From positions 1 to 64,000 of the forward strand of contig JAFGMA010000045.1 in NCBI GenBank assembly GCA_016927835.1: a DNA stretch of 64,000 nucleotides, written 5' to 3'. Origin of the DNA: Candidatus Zhuqueibacterota bacterium. Its GTDB lineage: Bacteria > Zhuqueibacterota > Zhuqueibacteria > Thermofontimicrobiales > Sulfurfontimicrobiaceae. Below, one piece after another: positions 8,499-15,638 of this stretch. Under the pieces are notes generated by a model. That model saw nothing but the letters and a program-made list of their open reading frames with translations, did not search any database and was not told the DNA's origin. Made by a program: the position numbers and the translations under genes. Positions within the stretch are counted from its first letter, which is position 1; every line of letters begins with the position of its first letter.

Positions 8499-9758
8499 TC
8501 ATCGAATTAACAGCATCTTCCGACTGATTACCATCGAAGGCGCGATCAACCTGGCAACGTACACACCGCTGGCGCAGTCTTCCGCATTCCACGAAATTTC
8601 ATATTGTCCCTGGTCCCGGAAGCCTTCGAGCAGCACTGTCACTTCACTGCCCAGCGCGTTATAGATCGCCAGTTTTATTTCGGAAGGCGTTTGAAGGGTG
8701 AATTCAATAGTTGTGGCGGCGTTGAACGGATTGGGAAAATTTTGCACCAATTCAAATTGATCCGGCGCCGGATGCTTCTCGATTGGTTCGACTGCGCTGC
8801 CGATTTGCTCCGCCTGCAATTGCTGCAAGTCGCGCCAGCCAACCAATTGAATCCCCAAGCTATCGATGAAAGCATGCATCTCGTCTGATTTGAAGATCCG
8901 GTAATCCCAGTCACGGGCACGCCAGGCATTGGTGATCGCTTTAATTTCATCCGACTCGACTGCCGCATGAATGTAAAGCTCGGTCACTCCCGGCATCAGG
9001 TTTGTGAGCATGTCACAATACATATCGAAGGTTTCTTCGTAAGTACTGCCATGCTCGCCGGATATCAAAAAATCCGGCAATGCGAATCCCTGCTCAACCT
9101 TTTGGGCAGCAAACGCCTTGAGCGCATTTTTTCGCACTTCGGGCAGCAATTGATCGAACGGCGGAGACAGGTCACGCGGCAGGCGGAAGGGCAAACCGTA
9201 TTCGGCGCTCAATTCATAAATTATCTCCAGAAAGTGCTTGCCGAGAATTAATCCGTATACACTTGCCATGTGGTTATCGATATGCGTTGGTATCACGCCG
9301 AATTGCAGCGCTTTTTCAATTTGTGCACGCAGTTCGAGTTCCACCTGCTCGGGTTGCGCATAAAGTTCCACCCACAGCTCATTGTCCGGGAAATAGCCTT
9401 CAGCGGTTAACAGTGAAGGAATCTGAGCAGCGGAGGCAACACTGCCCCATTTATAATCACCCCATTCGGCGGTAAGCGTTAAATGGACACCGACATCTGA
9501 TTGTGGATTTTTACGGCAAAATTCAGCGCTTTCAGGGAACCAGGAGCAGGGAACCATAATCGTAGCCGATGTGATCCGGTTGCTGCTCAATAAATTTATC
9601 GTCGCGACGTTTTCCGCGTGGCACATCCCGAAATCATCCGCATTGATGATCAACACCCTGTCATCGGCAGCATACCCCAGCAGTTCCGCGGTAGTTTGCG
9701 CGAAAGCGGCATTCAACAGCCCGATGAGGATGATGAAAATTACAAAAGCCTGTTTCAA
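8499..9758 (-). CDS. Secreted ChbG/HpnK (YdjC-like) carbohydrate deacetylase with PNPFNP tail
   Basis: The 419-residue product has a signal peptide (1-20) and a YdjC/ChbG domain (about 30-310). Metal-ligand motifs of this family are visible: 'NADDFG' (Asp-Asp), 'GVHLTL' (His) and 'THIDNH' (His/Asp). Members deacetylate N-acetylated oligosaccharides such as chitobiose derivatives; most are cytoplasmic, so an exported version is notable. The C-terminus ('LVQNFPNPFNAATTIEF ... SGVYVARL') is the FlgD-like sorting domain. The start is TTG at 9758 with GGGAG seven bases upstream. It is the last gene of a minus-strand set behind a sugar-binding protein and two ABC permeases (gap 81 bp), suggesting that the imported sugar is released or modified by this enzyme outside the cell. 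Confidence 0.85.
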   Translation of the reverse strand: MKQAFVIFIILIGLLNAAFAQTTAELLGYAADDRVLIINADDFGMCHAENVATINLLSSNRITSATIMVPCSWFPESAEFCRKNPQSDVGVHLTLTAEWGDYKWGSVASAAQIPSLLTAEGYFPDNELWVELYAQPEQVELELRAQIEKALQFGVIPTHIDNHMASVYGLILGKHFLEIIYELSAEYGLPFRLPRDLSPPFDQLLPEVRKNALKAFAAQKVEQGFALPDFLISGEHGSTYEETFDMYCDMLTNLMPGVTELYIHAAVESDEIKAITNAWRARDWDYRIFKSDEMHAFIDSLGIQLVGWRDLQQLQAEQIGSAVEPIEKHPAPDQFELVQNFPNPFNAATTIEFTLQTPSEIKLAIYNALGSEVTVLLEGFRDQGQYEISWNAEDCASGVYVARLIAPSMVISRKMLLIR

Positions 9759-9839
9759 AATTCATCTCCCATATTTTCAATATCTGATTCACGTTTCATT
9801 CACCCAATTCTGGTAACTCACAGAGGCGCTTTCTGCAAA

Positions 9840-10703
9840 TCATCCCTTGATCCCCGACAGGATGATACCTCGCACAAAATATTTCTGCGCCATGAAAAAC
9901 AAGATCAACACCGGAATCAATGAAAGCATTGACGTCGCCATCACATAATGCGGCAGATCGCTGTAGACATCTTTGAACATATTGATACCCAGCGAAAGCG
10001 GAAACTTGTCGAATGTCTGCAAATAAATGAGCGGCTGAAGAAAATCGTTCCAATGGCGGATGAACGACAGCACCGTGACCGTAGCCAGCGCCGGTTTCGC
10101 CAGCGGCAGCATAATAATCAGGAAAATACGTAAATGCGAACAGCCATCGATTTTAGCCGCATTTTCGAGTTCAAGCGGAATCGTTTTGAAAAATTGCCGC
10201 AATAAAAATATATTGAAAACGCCGCCGCCCAAAAAATAGGGCACAATCAACGGGTTGTACGTATCGTGCCAGCCAAGATATTTGAAAAGCAGGAATTGAG
10301 GGATCAGGGTTACCTGTGCGGGCAACATGATCGTACTCAGCAGCACGATGAAAAAGAAATCCCTCCCGAACCAGCGCAGTCTGGCAAACGCATACGCCAC
10401 AACAGCAGCCGAAGCAATTTGTCCGACCAGGCTCAATAAGGTAATGTAAATTGTATTGGTAAAAAATTTGACCAGCGGCAGCAGCTTGAAAATCATGACG
10501 TAATTGTTCCAGCGCACCGGGCTCGGAATCCATTGATGCGGAACAGCGTACACCTGCTGCAAATTTTTAAAGGAAGCTGAAAGTGACCACAGAAACGGAA
10601 TGATGAAAATACAGGACATCGCCGTCAAGATGAGGTAACCTGCAATGCGTCCGTATTTTTCCTGGAAACGTTTGCTGCGCCAGAATTTCTTGGCTGGAAG
10701 CAT
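9840..10703 (-). CDS. Carbohydrate ABC transporter permease, MalG-like (importer A)
   Basis: The protein is an inner-membrane permease with about six transmembrane helices and the EAA loop 'ENAAKIDGCSHLRIFLIIMLP' region (written here as ENAAKIDGCS and HLRIFLIIMLP), the contact site for the ATPase. Its C-terminal 'FVRGIILSGIKG' is typical of MalG/UgpE/LacG permeases. The ATG at 10703 follows the stop of the first permease by two bases, with GGAG inside the end of that gene, indicating translational coupling; the frame further upstream lies inside the neighbour. It pairs with the gene at 10706-11629. A close paralogue lies at 23007-23873. No ATP-binding subunit is encoded nearby, so a shared ATPase encoded elsewhere is presumed. 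Substrate unknown, probably an oligosaccharide. Confidence 0.92.
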   Translation of the reverse strand: MLPAKKFWRSKRFQEKYGRIAGYLILTAMSCIFIIPFLWSLSASFKNLQQVYAVPHQWIPSPVRWNNYVMIFKLLPLVKFFTNTIYITLLSLVGQIASAAVVAYAFARLRWFGRDFFFIVLLSTIMLPAQVTLIPQFLLFKYLGWHDTYNPLIVPYFLGGGVFNIFLLRQFFKTIPLELENAAKIDGCSHLRIFLIIMLPLAKPALATVTVLSFIRHWNDFLQPLIYLQTFDKFPLSLGINMFKDVYSDLPHYVMATSMLSLIPVLILFFMAQKYFVRGIILSGIKG

Positions 10704-10705
10704 TT

Positions 10706-11629
10706 TTATTTGCGCTCTCCTTCGTAATAGACCCAGATTGCAGACGATTTGATCACCAGCAGCGTCAATGCCAAAATAATAATAAAAAGCATCCACGCCA
10801 GGGCGCTGGCATAGCCCATTTCAAATTCCATAAACGCCTTGCGATATAGGTAGAGCACATAAAAGAGCAGGCTATTTTTCGCACCACCGGTCGGCGCCAT
10901 GATATAGACTGCGGTGAAAATCTGGAAACAACCGATGATGGACATGATCAGGTTGAAATAAATGGTTGGCGTCAACATGGGAATGGTGACATGGCGGAAT
11001 CTGTGCCACCGCGATGCGCCGTCCAGATCGGCGACTTCGTAAAGATGGTGCGGAATATTCTGGAGTCCTGCCAGGAAAATGAGCATCGTCCCCCCTACTC
11101 CCCACAGACTCATGATAATCAGCGCCGGCTTCGCCCAGACTGGACTTTGCAGCCAGGCAGGTCCCTGCATTCCGAGCAATTTCAGGAATGAATTCAGAAT
11201 GCCAAAGTCGGGATTGAAAATCCATTTCCATAGAATGATTGTCGCGACGCCGGCAACCAGCGAGGGAATATAGAAAATCGTCCGGTAAATATAAATTCCC
11301 TTGAGCTTCTGATTCAACAGCAGCGCCAGGAACAGGGCGAATGTTATCCCGAGGGGAACCGAAAAAAAAGCGTAATATGACGTATTGAAAAGCGCTGTTC
11401 GAAAAAGCGTATCATCAACCAGAATTTCCTGAAAATTTCCAAATCCGAGGAATTGGTAATCGCTCAACGGATTATGGGCATTCCATTTTCCAAGCGACAA
11501 TATGAATGAAAAGATCATCGGACCGAATGTCAATCCAAAGAATCCAATCAGAAACGGCGATGCAAACAGGTATCCGATAAGTCCCTCTTTGATAGCACGC
11601 TTTGAGACTTTCTTCCTGGCTATTTCCAT
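10706..11629 (-). CDS. Carbohydrate ABC transporter permease, MalF/UgpA-like (importer A)
   Basis: The 307-residue polytopic protein shows the usual sugar-permease features: six hydrophobic helices and the EAA motif 'EVADLDGASRWHRFRHVTIP'. Its ATG overlaps the 3' end of the binding-protein gene by 10 bp (ATGGAAATAG shared), and its stop is two bases from the next permease, so the three genes are tightly coupled. The closest relative seen here is the permease at 22078-23007, which is very similar throughout ('KGIYIYRTIFYIPSLVAG' versus 'KGIYVFRTIFYIPSLVAG'). Confidence 0.93.
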   Translation of the reverse strand: MEIARKKVSKRAIKEGLIGYLFASPFLIGFFGLTFGPMIFSFILSLGKWNAHNPLSDYQFLGFGNFQEILVDDTLFRTALFNTSYYAFFSVPLGITFALFLALLLNQKLKGIYIYRTIFYIPSLVAGVATIILWKWIFNPDFGILNSFLKLLGMQGPAWLQSPVWAKPALIIMSLWGVGGTMLIFLAGLQNIPHHLYEVADLDGASRWHRFRHVTIPMLTPTIYFNLIMSIIGCFQIFTAVYIMAPTGGAKNSLLFYVLYLYRKAFMEFEMGYASALAWMLFIIILALTLLVIKSSAIWVYYEGERK

Positions 11630-12927
11630 ATCTCGTATTGATCCCTCATTTTCACAAGAATCTTGTCAATATCCCGTGTGAGATTTTCCGCTACTTGCCT
11701 GACATCGGTATCCGGTAGTTTCAAGGATTCGAGATGGGTGCGCGTGGCAATGGCAATCTCGCTCTGGAGCGCGACATTCGGCATGGTCCTCCCGTATTTG
11801 AGCATGGCTTCAATCGCAATCGATTCATCCTGCCGGGTGTCGGGACGATCATAAAAACGATAGGCATCCCCTACGCGCACGGGCAGCGCGCGTCCCTCGT
11901 GACCGATCATTCGCTGCCCGGTTTCGGTCATGATGAGCCGAATCCAATCCCAGGCTTCCTGCTTGACCTTTGATCTGCTGTAAATTGCAATTCCATCGAA
12001 CGACACGCGGTTGAATTTTCCTGCGGGTCCCGAAGGCATCAACGTGATGCCCCAATCCATTCCATCCTCGATGCTGCGCAAATGCTCGACTGTGTATGCG
12101 CCGGCAAGGATCATCCCCACTTTGCCGGTAAGCAACATAATGTAGTCATTCATATCTGCCAGCTCTTCTCCATGAGGTGCAACCTTGTATTTGAAAATCA
12201 AATCGCGAAAAAACTGCATGGCTTCAATTGCCGGCGGATCGTTGAAGGTGCAGCGGCTCAGGTCAACCGAGAGCATGTCGCCCCCATAAGTCCAGATCAT
12301 CGGTACAATCGTCAACCAACTCGTACCAAGACAGATGCCAAATTGATCTGTGTAGCCATCACCGTCGGTATCGCGCGTGAGTTTGCGGGCAGATTCCAGC
12401 ACTTCCTGCCAGGTCCAGAACGCTTCGGGGTAGCCGACACCATCCTTATCGAATAATTCTCTATTATAAAACAGCACGATGGGAAATCCGTCGAGTGGAA
12501 TCGCATACTGAGCGCCACCCAATTGAAATGAACTCAGCGCATGCGGGAAAAATTCATCCAGCTTCAACTCATCCTGGTGCGCTTCCATGAATGGCTCCAA
12601 ATTCTCCAGATGACCGCTGGCGGCGGTAACTTTGAAATAGTCATCATCCACCATAAAAACATCCGCTGCTGATTGAGCTACCAACGCCAGGCTCAATTTA
12701 TCCTGGTAAAGCCCGCTGACCAGTTCCAGCTTAACCGTGCGATCCAGATAGAGCGCTTCATATTCCCGTTTCAAATCGCGCCAGAGACTGAAATCGCGGT
12801 AGCCGCCCCAAAACATAAATCGAATCACTTTTTTATCGCCGGTTGATTTTTCATCAGTGCATGTGAGACTCGTTGACAGAATCAGGATTATTAAAAGAAG
12901 GACTGGTAAATGTGTTAAATGCTTCAA
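11620..12927 (-). CDS. Extracellular solute-binding protein, sugar ABC importer A
   Basis: The product is a family-1 solute-binding protein ('VIRFMFWGGYRDFSLW ... AADVFMVDDDYF ... AIPLDGFPIVLFYN ... EAWDWI'). The best start is TTG at 12927, seven bases behind CAGGAG, giving 435 residues; the longer open frame to 13011 adds an implausible leader. The N-terminal hydrophobic stretch ends at a cysteine ('STSLTC'), so it is probably a lipoprotein, although Thr at -1 is not ideal. It delivers sugars to the two permeases encoded immediately downstream. It is a clear paralogue of 20786-22087. A 22-bp palindrome 73 bp upstream of the start is a candidate operator. Confidence 0.9.
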   Translation of the reverse strand: MKHLTHLPVLLLIILILSTSLTCTDEKSTGDKKVIRFMFWGGYRDFSLWRDLKREYEALYLDRTVKLELVSGLYQDKLSLALVAQSAADVFMVDDDYFKVTAASGHLENLEPFMEAHQDELKLDEFFPHALSSFQLGGAQYAIPLDGFPIVLFYNRELFDKDGVGYPEAFWTWQEVLESARKLTRDTDGDGYTDQFGICLGTSWLTIVPMIWTYGGDMLSVDLSRCTFNDPPAIEAMQFFRDLIFKYKVAPHGEELADMNDYIMLLTGKVGMILAGAYTVEHLRSIEDGMDWGITLMPSGPAGKFNRVSFDGIAIYSRSKVKQEAWDWIRLIMTETGQRMIGHEGRALPVRVGDAYRFYDRPDTRQDESIAIEAMLKYGRTMPNVALQSEIAIATRTHLESLKLPDTDVRQVAENLTRDIDKILVKMRDQYEIWK

Positions 12928-12999
12928 AAAGAATCTCCTGCAGGTGAGTAATAATTCAGTGCAAATTCCAATAAAAACGATTTTATTGACAAATGCAAT

Positions 13000-13021
13000 A
13001 GAAAAATGCAAGCATTTTTCT
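13000..13021. promoter_or_regulatory. 22-bp palindrome upstream of ABC importer A
   Basis: Ten-base arms AGAAAAATGC and GCATTTTTCT flank a two-base AA centre; the arms are perfectly complementary. It lies 73 bp upstream of the TTG start of the binding-protein gene (minus strand), where an operator would be expected. A second ATGCAA half-site occurs next to it at 12993-12998. A terminator reading is less likely because no gene ends here. Confidence 0.5.
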
Positions 13022-13225
13022 CGTTCCCAGTCTCCGGCTGGTAATGCACACCTTAGCGCTCTGCCTCAAGAAAAGAAAAATTCGGCAGTACATCAGAGCC
13101 GCAACTTTACACTCTCGCGGGGACGCCTGAAGCGAGAGAAAATCCATCCTTACCGCGGCTTGATAAAAGGATTGATTTTTAATGTATTTATTTTTATCAT
13201 ACTGTAACTGATCAGCCATCATTTT

Positions 13226-13274
13226 GCCCTCACCCTGACCCTTTTCCAGGGGGAGAAGGATCGGGGATGAGGGC
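13226..13274. repeat. Dispersed imperfect palindrome (GCCCTCACCC type)
   Basis: The left arm GCCCTCACCCTGACCCTTTT pairs with the right arm ending GGATCGGGGATGAGGGC with a few mismatches. This pattern belongs to a family of intergenic palindromes seen in very many bacterial genomes. The rest of the 561-bp divergent gap (12928-13488) shows only the 13000-13021 palindrome and the promoter elements of the response-regulator gene. Confidence 0.55.
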
Positions 13275-13460
13275 AGGAGATATCTGGCTGGCGCAAGCGA
13301 ATCAACTCGACCGAGGTTGAATAATTCCATTTGCTTGCTTTCTCGTCTGAAGGTCGCATAATGCCTGAAGCTTCTGATGTTAGCAATTTATATGTATAAT
13401 CCAGGATAGATTACGTCGCTAAGATTTTCAGCCTCAAAATCATGAAATGCCATAGAAATT

Positions 13461-13482
13461 CTACAAAATTGAATTGTATATT
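13461..13482 (+). promoter_or_regulatory. Candidate promoter of the two-component operon with a CTACAAAATT element
   Basis: CTACAAAATTG (13461-13471) matches the direct-repeat element at 15546-15567 in front of the downstream barrel gene. It is followed by TATATT (13477-13482), a fair -10 box, only six bases before the ATG at 13489. There is no Shine-Dalgarno sequence, so the message may be leaderless. No good -35 box was seen. Autoregulation through the CTACA element is inference. Confidence 0.35.
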
Positions 13483-13488
13483 TTAGTC

Positions 13489-14169
13489 ATGAAATTATTG
13501 ATTGTTGAAGACAACCTCCGGTTGGCGCGCGACATGCAGCAATTTCTGAGGGACAACGAATTCGTGGTTGAAATTGCTGAAACGTTCCGTGAAGCGAGCG
13601 AGAAAATATCGATTTACCAATACGATTTGCTGATTGTCGATCTCGGGCTGCCTGACGGCAATGGTTTGGATCTGATCCGCGAAATGAGAGAACGCCATCT
13701 GGACACCAGCATTCTGATTCTGACCGCCAAAGACGGGATCGCGGATAAAGTGATGGGTTTGGATTTAGGCGCGGATGACTACATGACGAAACCCTTCCAT
13801 AAAGCTGAATTGAATGCCCGAATCCGGTCCATCCTTCGACGGAATAAATTCAACCACAGCAACATTATCCGGATCAATGAGTTGAAGATCGATCTGCTGG
13901 CTTCGCAGGCGTTTGTGAAAGATACGCCGCTGAATCTAACAAAAAAAGAATACGATTTATTGCTATATTTCATCCAAAATCCAAACAGGATGTTGACGAA
14001 GGAGAGCATCGCCGAACATTTATGGGGCGATCATATTGATCAATCGGACAATTTCGATTTCATCTACAACCACATAAAGAATCTTCGGAAAAAGATTGTC
14101 AGCGCTGGCGGCGGGAAGGTTATCACGGCAATGTATGGCATGGGCTATAAATTTTCCAGGCATTCATAA
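13489..14169 (+). CDS. OmpR-family response regulator
   Basis: From the ATG at 13489 ('MKLLIVEDNL') the product is 226 residues. The receiver domain (about 1-115) has the acidic pocket 'VEDN', the phospho-acceptor Asp51 in 'IVDLGLPDG', and the conserved Lys in 'MTKPF'. The C-terminal winged helix (about 128-225) carries 'LTKKEYDLLLYFIQNP' and 'GYKFSRHS', typical of OmpR/PhoB regulators. The upstream frame to 13474 adds five residues without a ribosome site. It is followed after 12 bp by its sensor kinase and then by an outer-membrane barrel gene preceded by 11-bp direct repeats, the spacing that OmpR-type dimers prefer. Confidence 0.95.
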   Translation: MKLLIVEDNLRLARDMQQFLRDNEFVVEIAETFREASEKISIYQYDLLIVDLGLPDGNGLDLIREMRERHLDTSILILTAKDGIADKVMGLDLGADDYMTKPFHKAELNARIRSILRRNKFNHSNIIRINELKIDLLASQAFVKDTPLNLTKKEYDLLLYFIQNPNRMLTKESIAEHLWGDHIDQSDNFDFIYNHIKNLRKKIVSAGGGKVITAMYGMGYKFSRHS

Positions 14170-14181
14170 AGGCTAATAGAC

Positions 14182-15453
14182 ATGAAAAGAAATCATACAT
14201 ACAAGCTTTTGTCCAAAACAACGTTTATCTATCTTATTTTCACGTTCATTGCCTTTTTCAGCAGCGCCCTGTTTCTTACGCACGAAGTCGATGAATTCAT
14301 CCACAAGGACATGGAACGGCGATTTCCACGAACCGAACACCGAATTCAGCACCACATCAAGTCAGGAAAATCACTTGATTCAATGCCATATCATGCGCAG
14401 GCATTCCTCTTATCGCAAAAGCCGCCATTGAAGGCATATCCGATTTATTCGGATACCCTGATTTTCAATTCCGAAATGGATGAAAATCAGCACTTTCGAA
14501 AAAAAGTTTCTGTGTACGAATATAGCGGCAAATTTTACACGCTGGTTATGCTAAAATCGATGGATGATTTCATTAGGCTGCGGGATGATATTTTCGAAGT
14601 GCTGATCCCGGCTTTCATATTATTGGCTTTCGGTATCCTCGGATTCAATCTTTTCATATCGAGTTATTTATTCAGACCTTTCAACGCGATTCTCCGGCTG
14701 ATGCAGACATTCAAAGTCGGGCAGCGAACAACTATTCGAAATGTCCGAACGTCAACTATTGAATTCAAGCAAATGCAGGATTTGTTTCATCAGATGATTG
14801 AACGGATCGAATTCGATTACCAGCACTTGAAGGAGTATACGGAAAATATGGCGCATGAGATCCAGACGCCTTTGACCATCATTCGGAACAAGGTGGAAAA
14901 TTTAATTGACGATGAAAACATCATGAAGCGCCAGGCAGAGTCGGTGAAAATTATCTATGATGAGACCAATCATTTATCGAAATTAGGCAACTTGCTGAAT
15001 CTGCTCACAAAAATCGAGAATGGCGAATTCAATAACGCCGCTCGCATACACACCCGCCCGGTGATCGAAAAGCAGGTAACGGCGATCAGCGAACTGGCAC
15101 AGCTAAAAAAGCTCGTAATAGAAACTGACCTGTCCGACGATCACTTTCTGTTCATCGATTCATTTTTATTAGACATCGTTTTAAAGAATTTATTGCGTAA
15201 TGCGTTGAGCCATGGCACTCCGGATGGACCAATCCGCATTAAAACCACACCAGACCATCTTTCCGTGATCAATTTTGGCCCGCCCCTGGACGCACCCGAA
15301 AGCAAACTTTTTGAACGCTTTTATCGCAATCACCAGAAAAAGACATCAATGGGATTGGGGCTGGCGCTTGTAAAAAAAATCTGTGAGCTGAACGGATTGA
15401 CGATTGAATATCATTATCAGGATCAGCAGCACATTTTCAGCATATTGAGCTAA
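14182..15453 (+). CDS. Sensor histidine kinase
   Basis: The 423-residue protein has two transmembrane helices (about 13-32 and 135-160) enclosing a periplasmic sensor of about 100 residues. A linker, a dimerisation helix with the phospho-acceptor His225 in 'MAHEIQTPLTIIRNK', and an HATPase_c domain (N box 'LKNLLRNALSHG', G box 'SMGLGLALVKKI') follow. It should phosphorylate the response regulator encoded 12 bp upstream. The sensor domain has no recognised fold, so the signal is unknown; the adjacent TonB-type barrel suggests an envelope or nutrient signal. Confidence 0.93.
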   Translation: MKRNHTYKLLSKTTFIYLIFTFIAFFSSALFLTHEVDEFIHKDMERRFPRTEHRIQHHIKSGKSLDSMPYHAQAFLLSQKPPLKAYPIYSDTLIFNSEMDENQHFRKKVSVYEYSGKFYTLVMLKSMDDFIRLRDDIFEVLIPAFILLAFGILGFNLFISSYLFRPFNAILRLMQTFKVGQRTTIRNVRTSTIEFKQMQDLFHQMIERIEFDYQHLKEYTENMAHEIQTPLTIIRNKVENLIDDENIMKRQAESVKIIYDETNHLSKLGNLLNLLTKIENGEFNNAARIHTRPVIEKQVTAISELAQLKKLVIETDLSDDHFLFIDSFLLDIVLKNLLRNALSHGTPDGPIRIKTTPDHLSVINFGPPLDAPESKLFERFYRNHQKKTSMGLGLALVKKICELNGLTIEYHYQDQQHIFSILS

Positions 15454-15545
15454 GCCTGGCACACAAATAATTTGAGCAACAAATTTTTTGGGTGTTAGAT
15501 CCCCCCCATTCACCAGTTTAATCCCCGCTTCTTAATTCCCGACTG

Positions 15546-15567
15546 CTACAAAATTTCTACAGATTTA
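15546..15567 (+). promoter_or_regulatory. Tandem 11-bp direct repeats, likely response-regulator binding site
   Basis: CTACAAAATTT (15546-15556) is directly followed by CTACAGATTTA (15557-15567), 8 of 11 bases identical. Direct repeats with an 11-bp period are the usual binding site of OmpR/PhoB-type dimers. The site lies 72 bp upstream of the barrel gene start and shares CTACAAAATT with the promoter of the two-component operon. Confidence 0.5.
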
Positions 15568-15638
15568 TTCCTTAAATTTGAGTGTTAAATTAGCGCTGAA
15601 TTCTGTTTTATCCGATGATGTATCTAAGGAGTACACGA

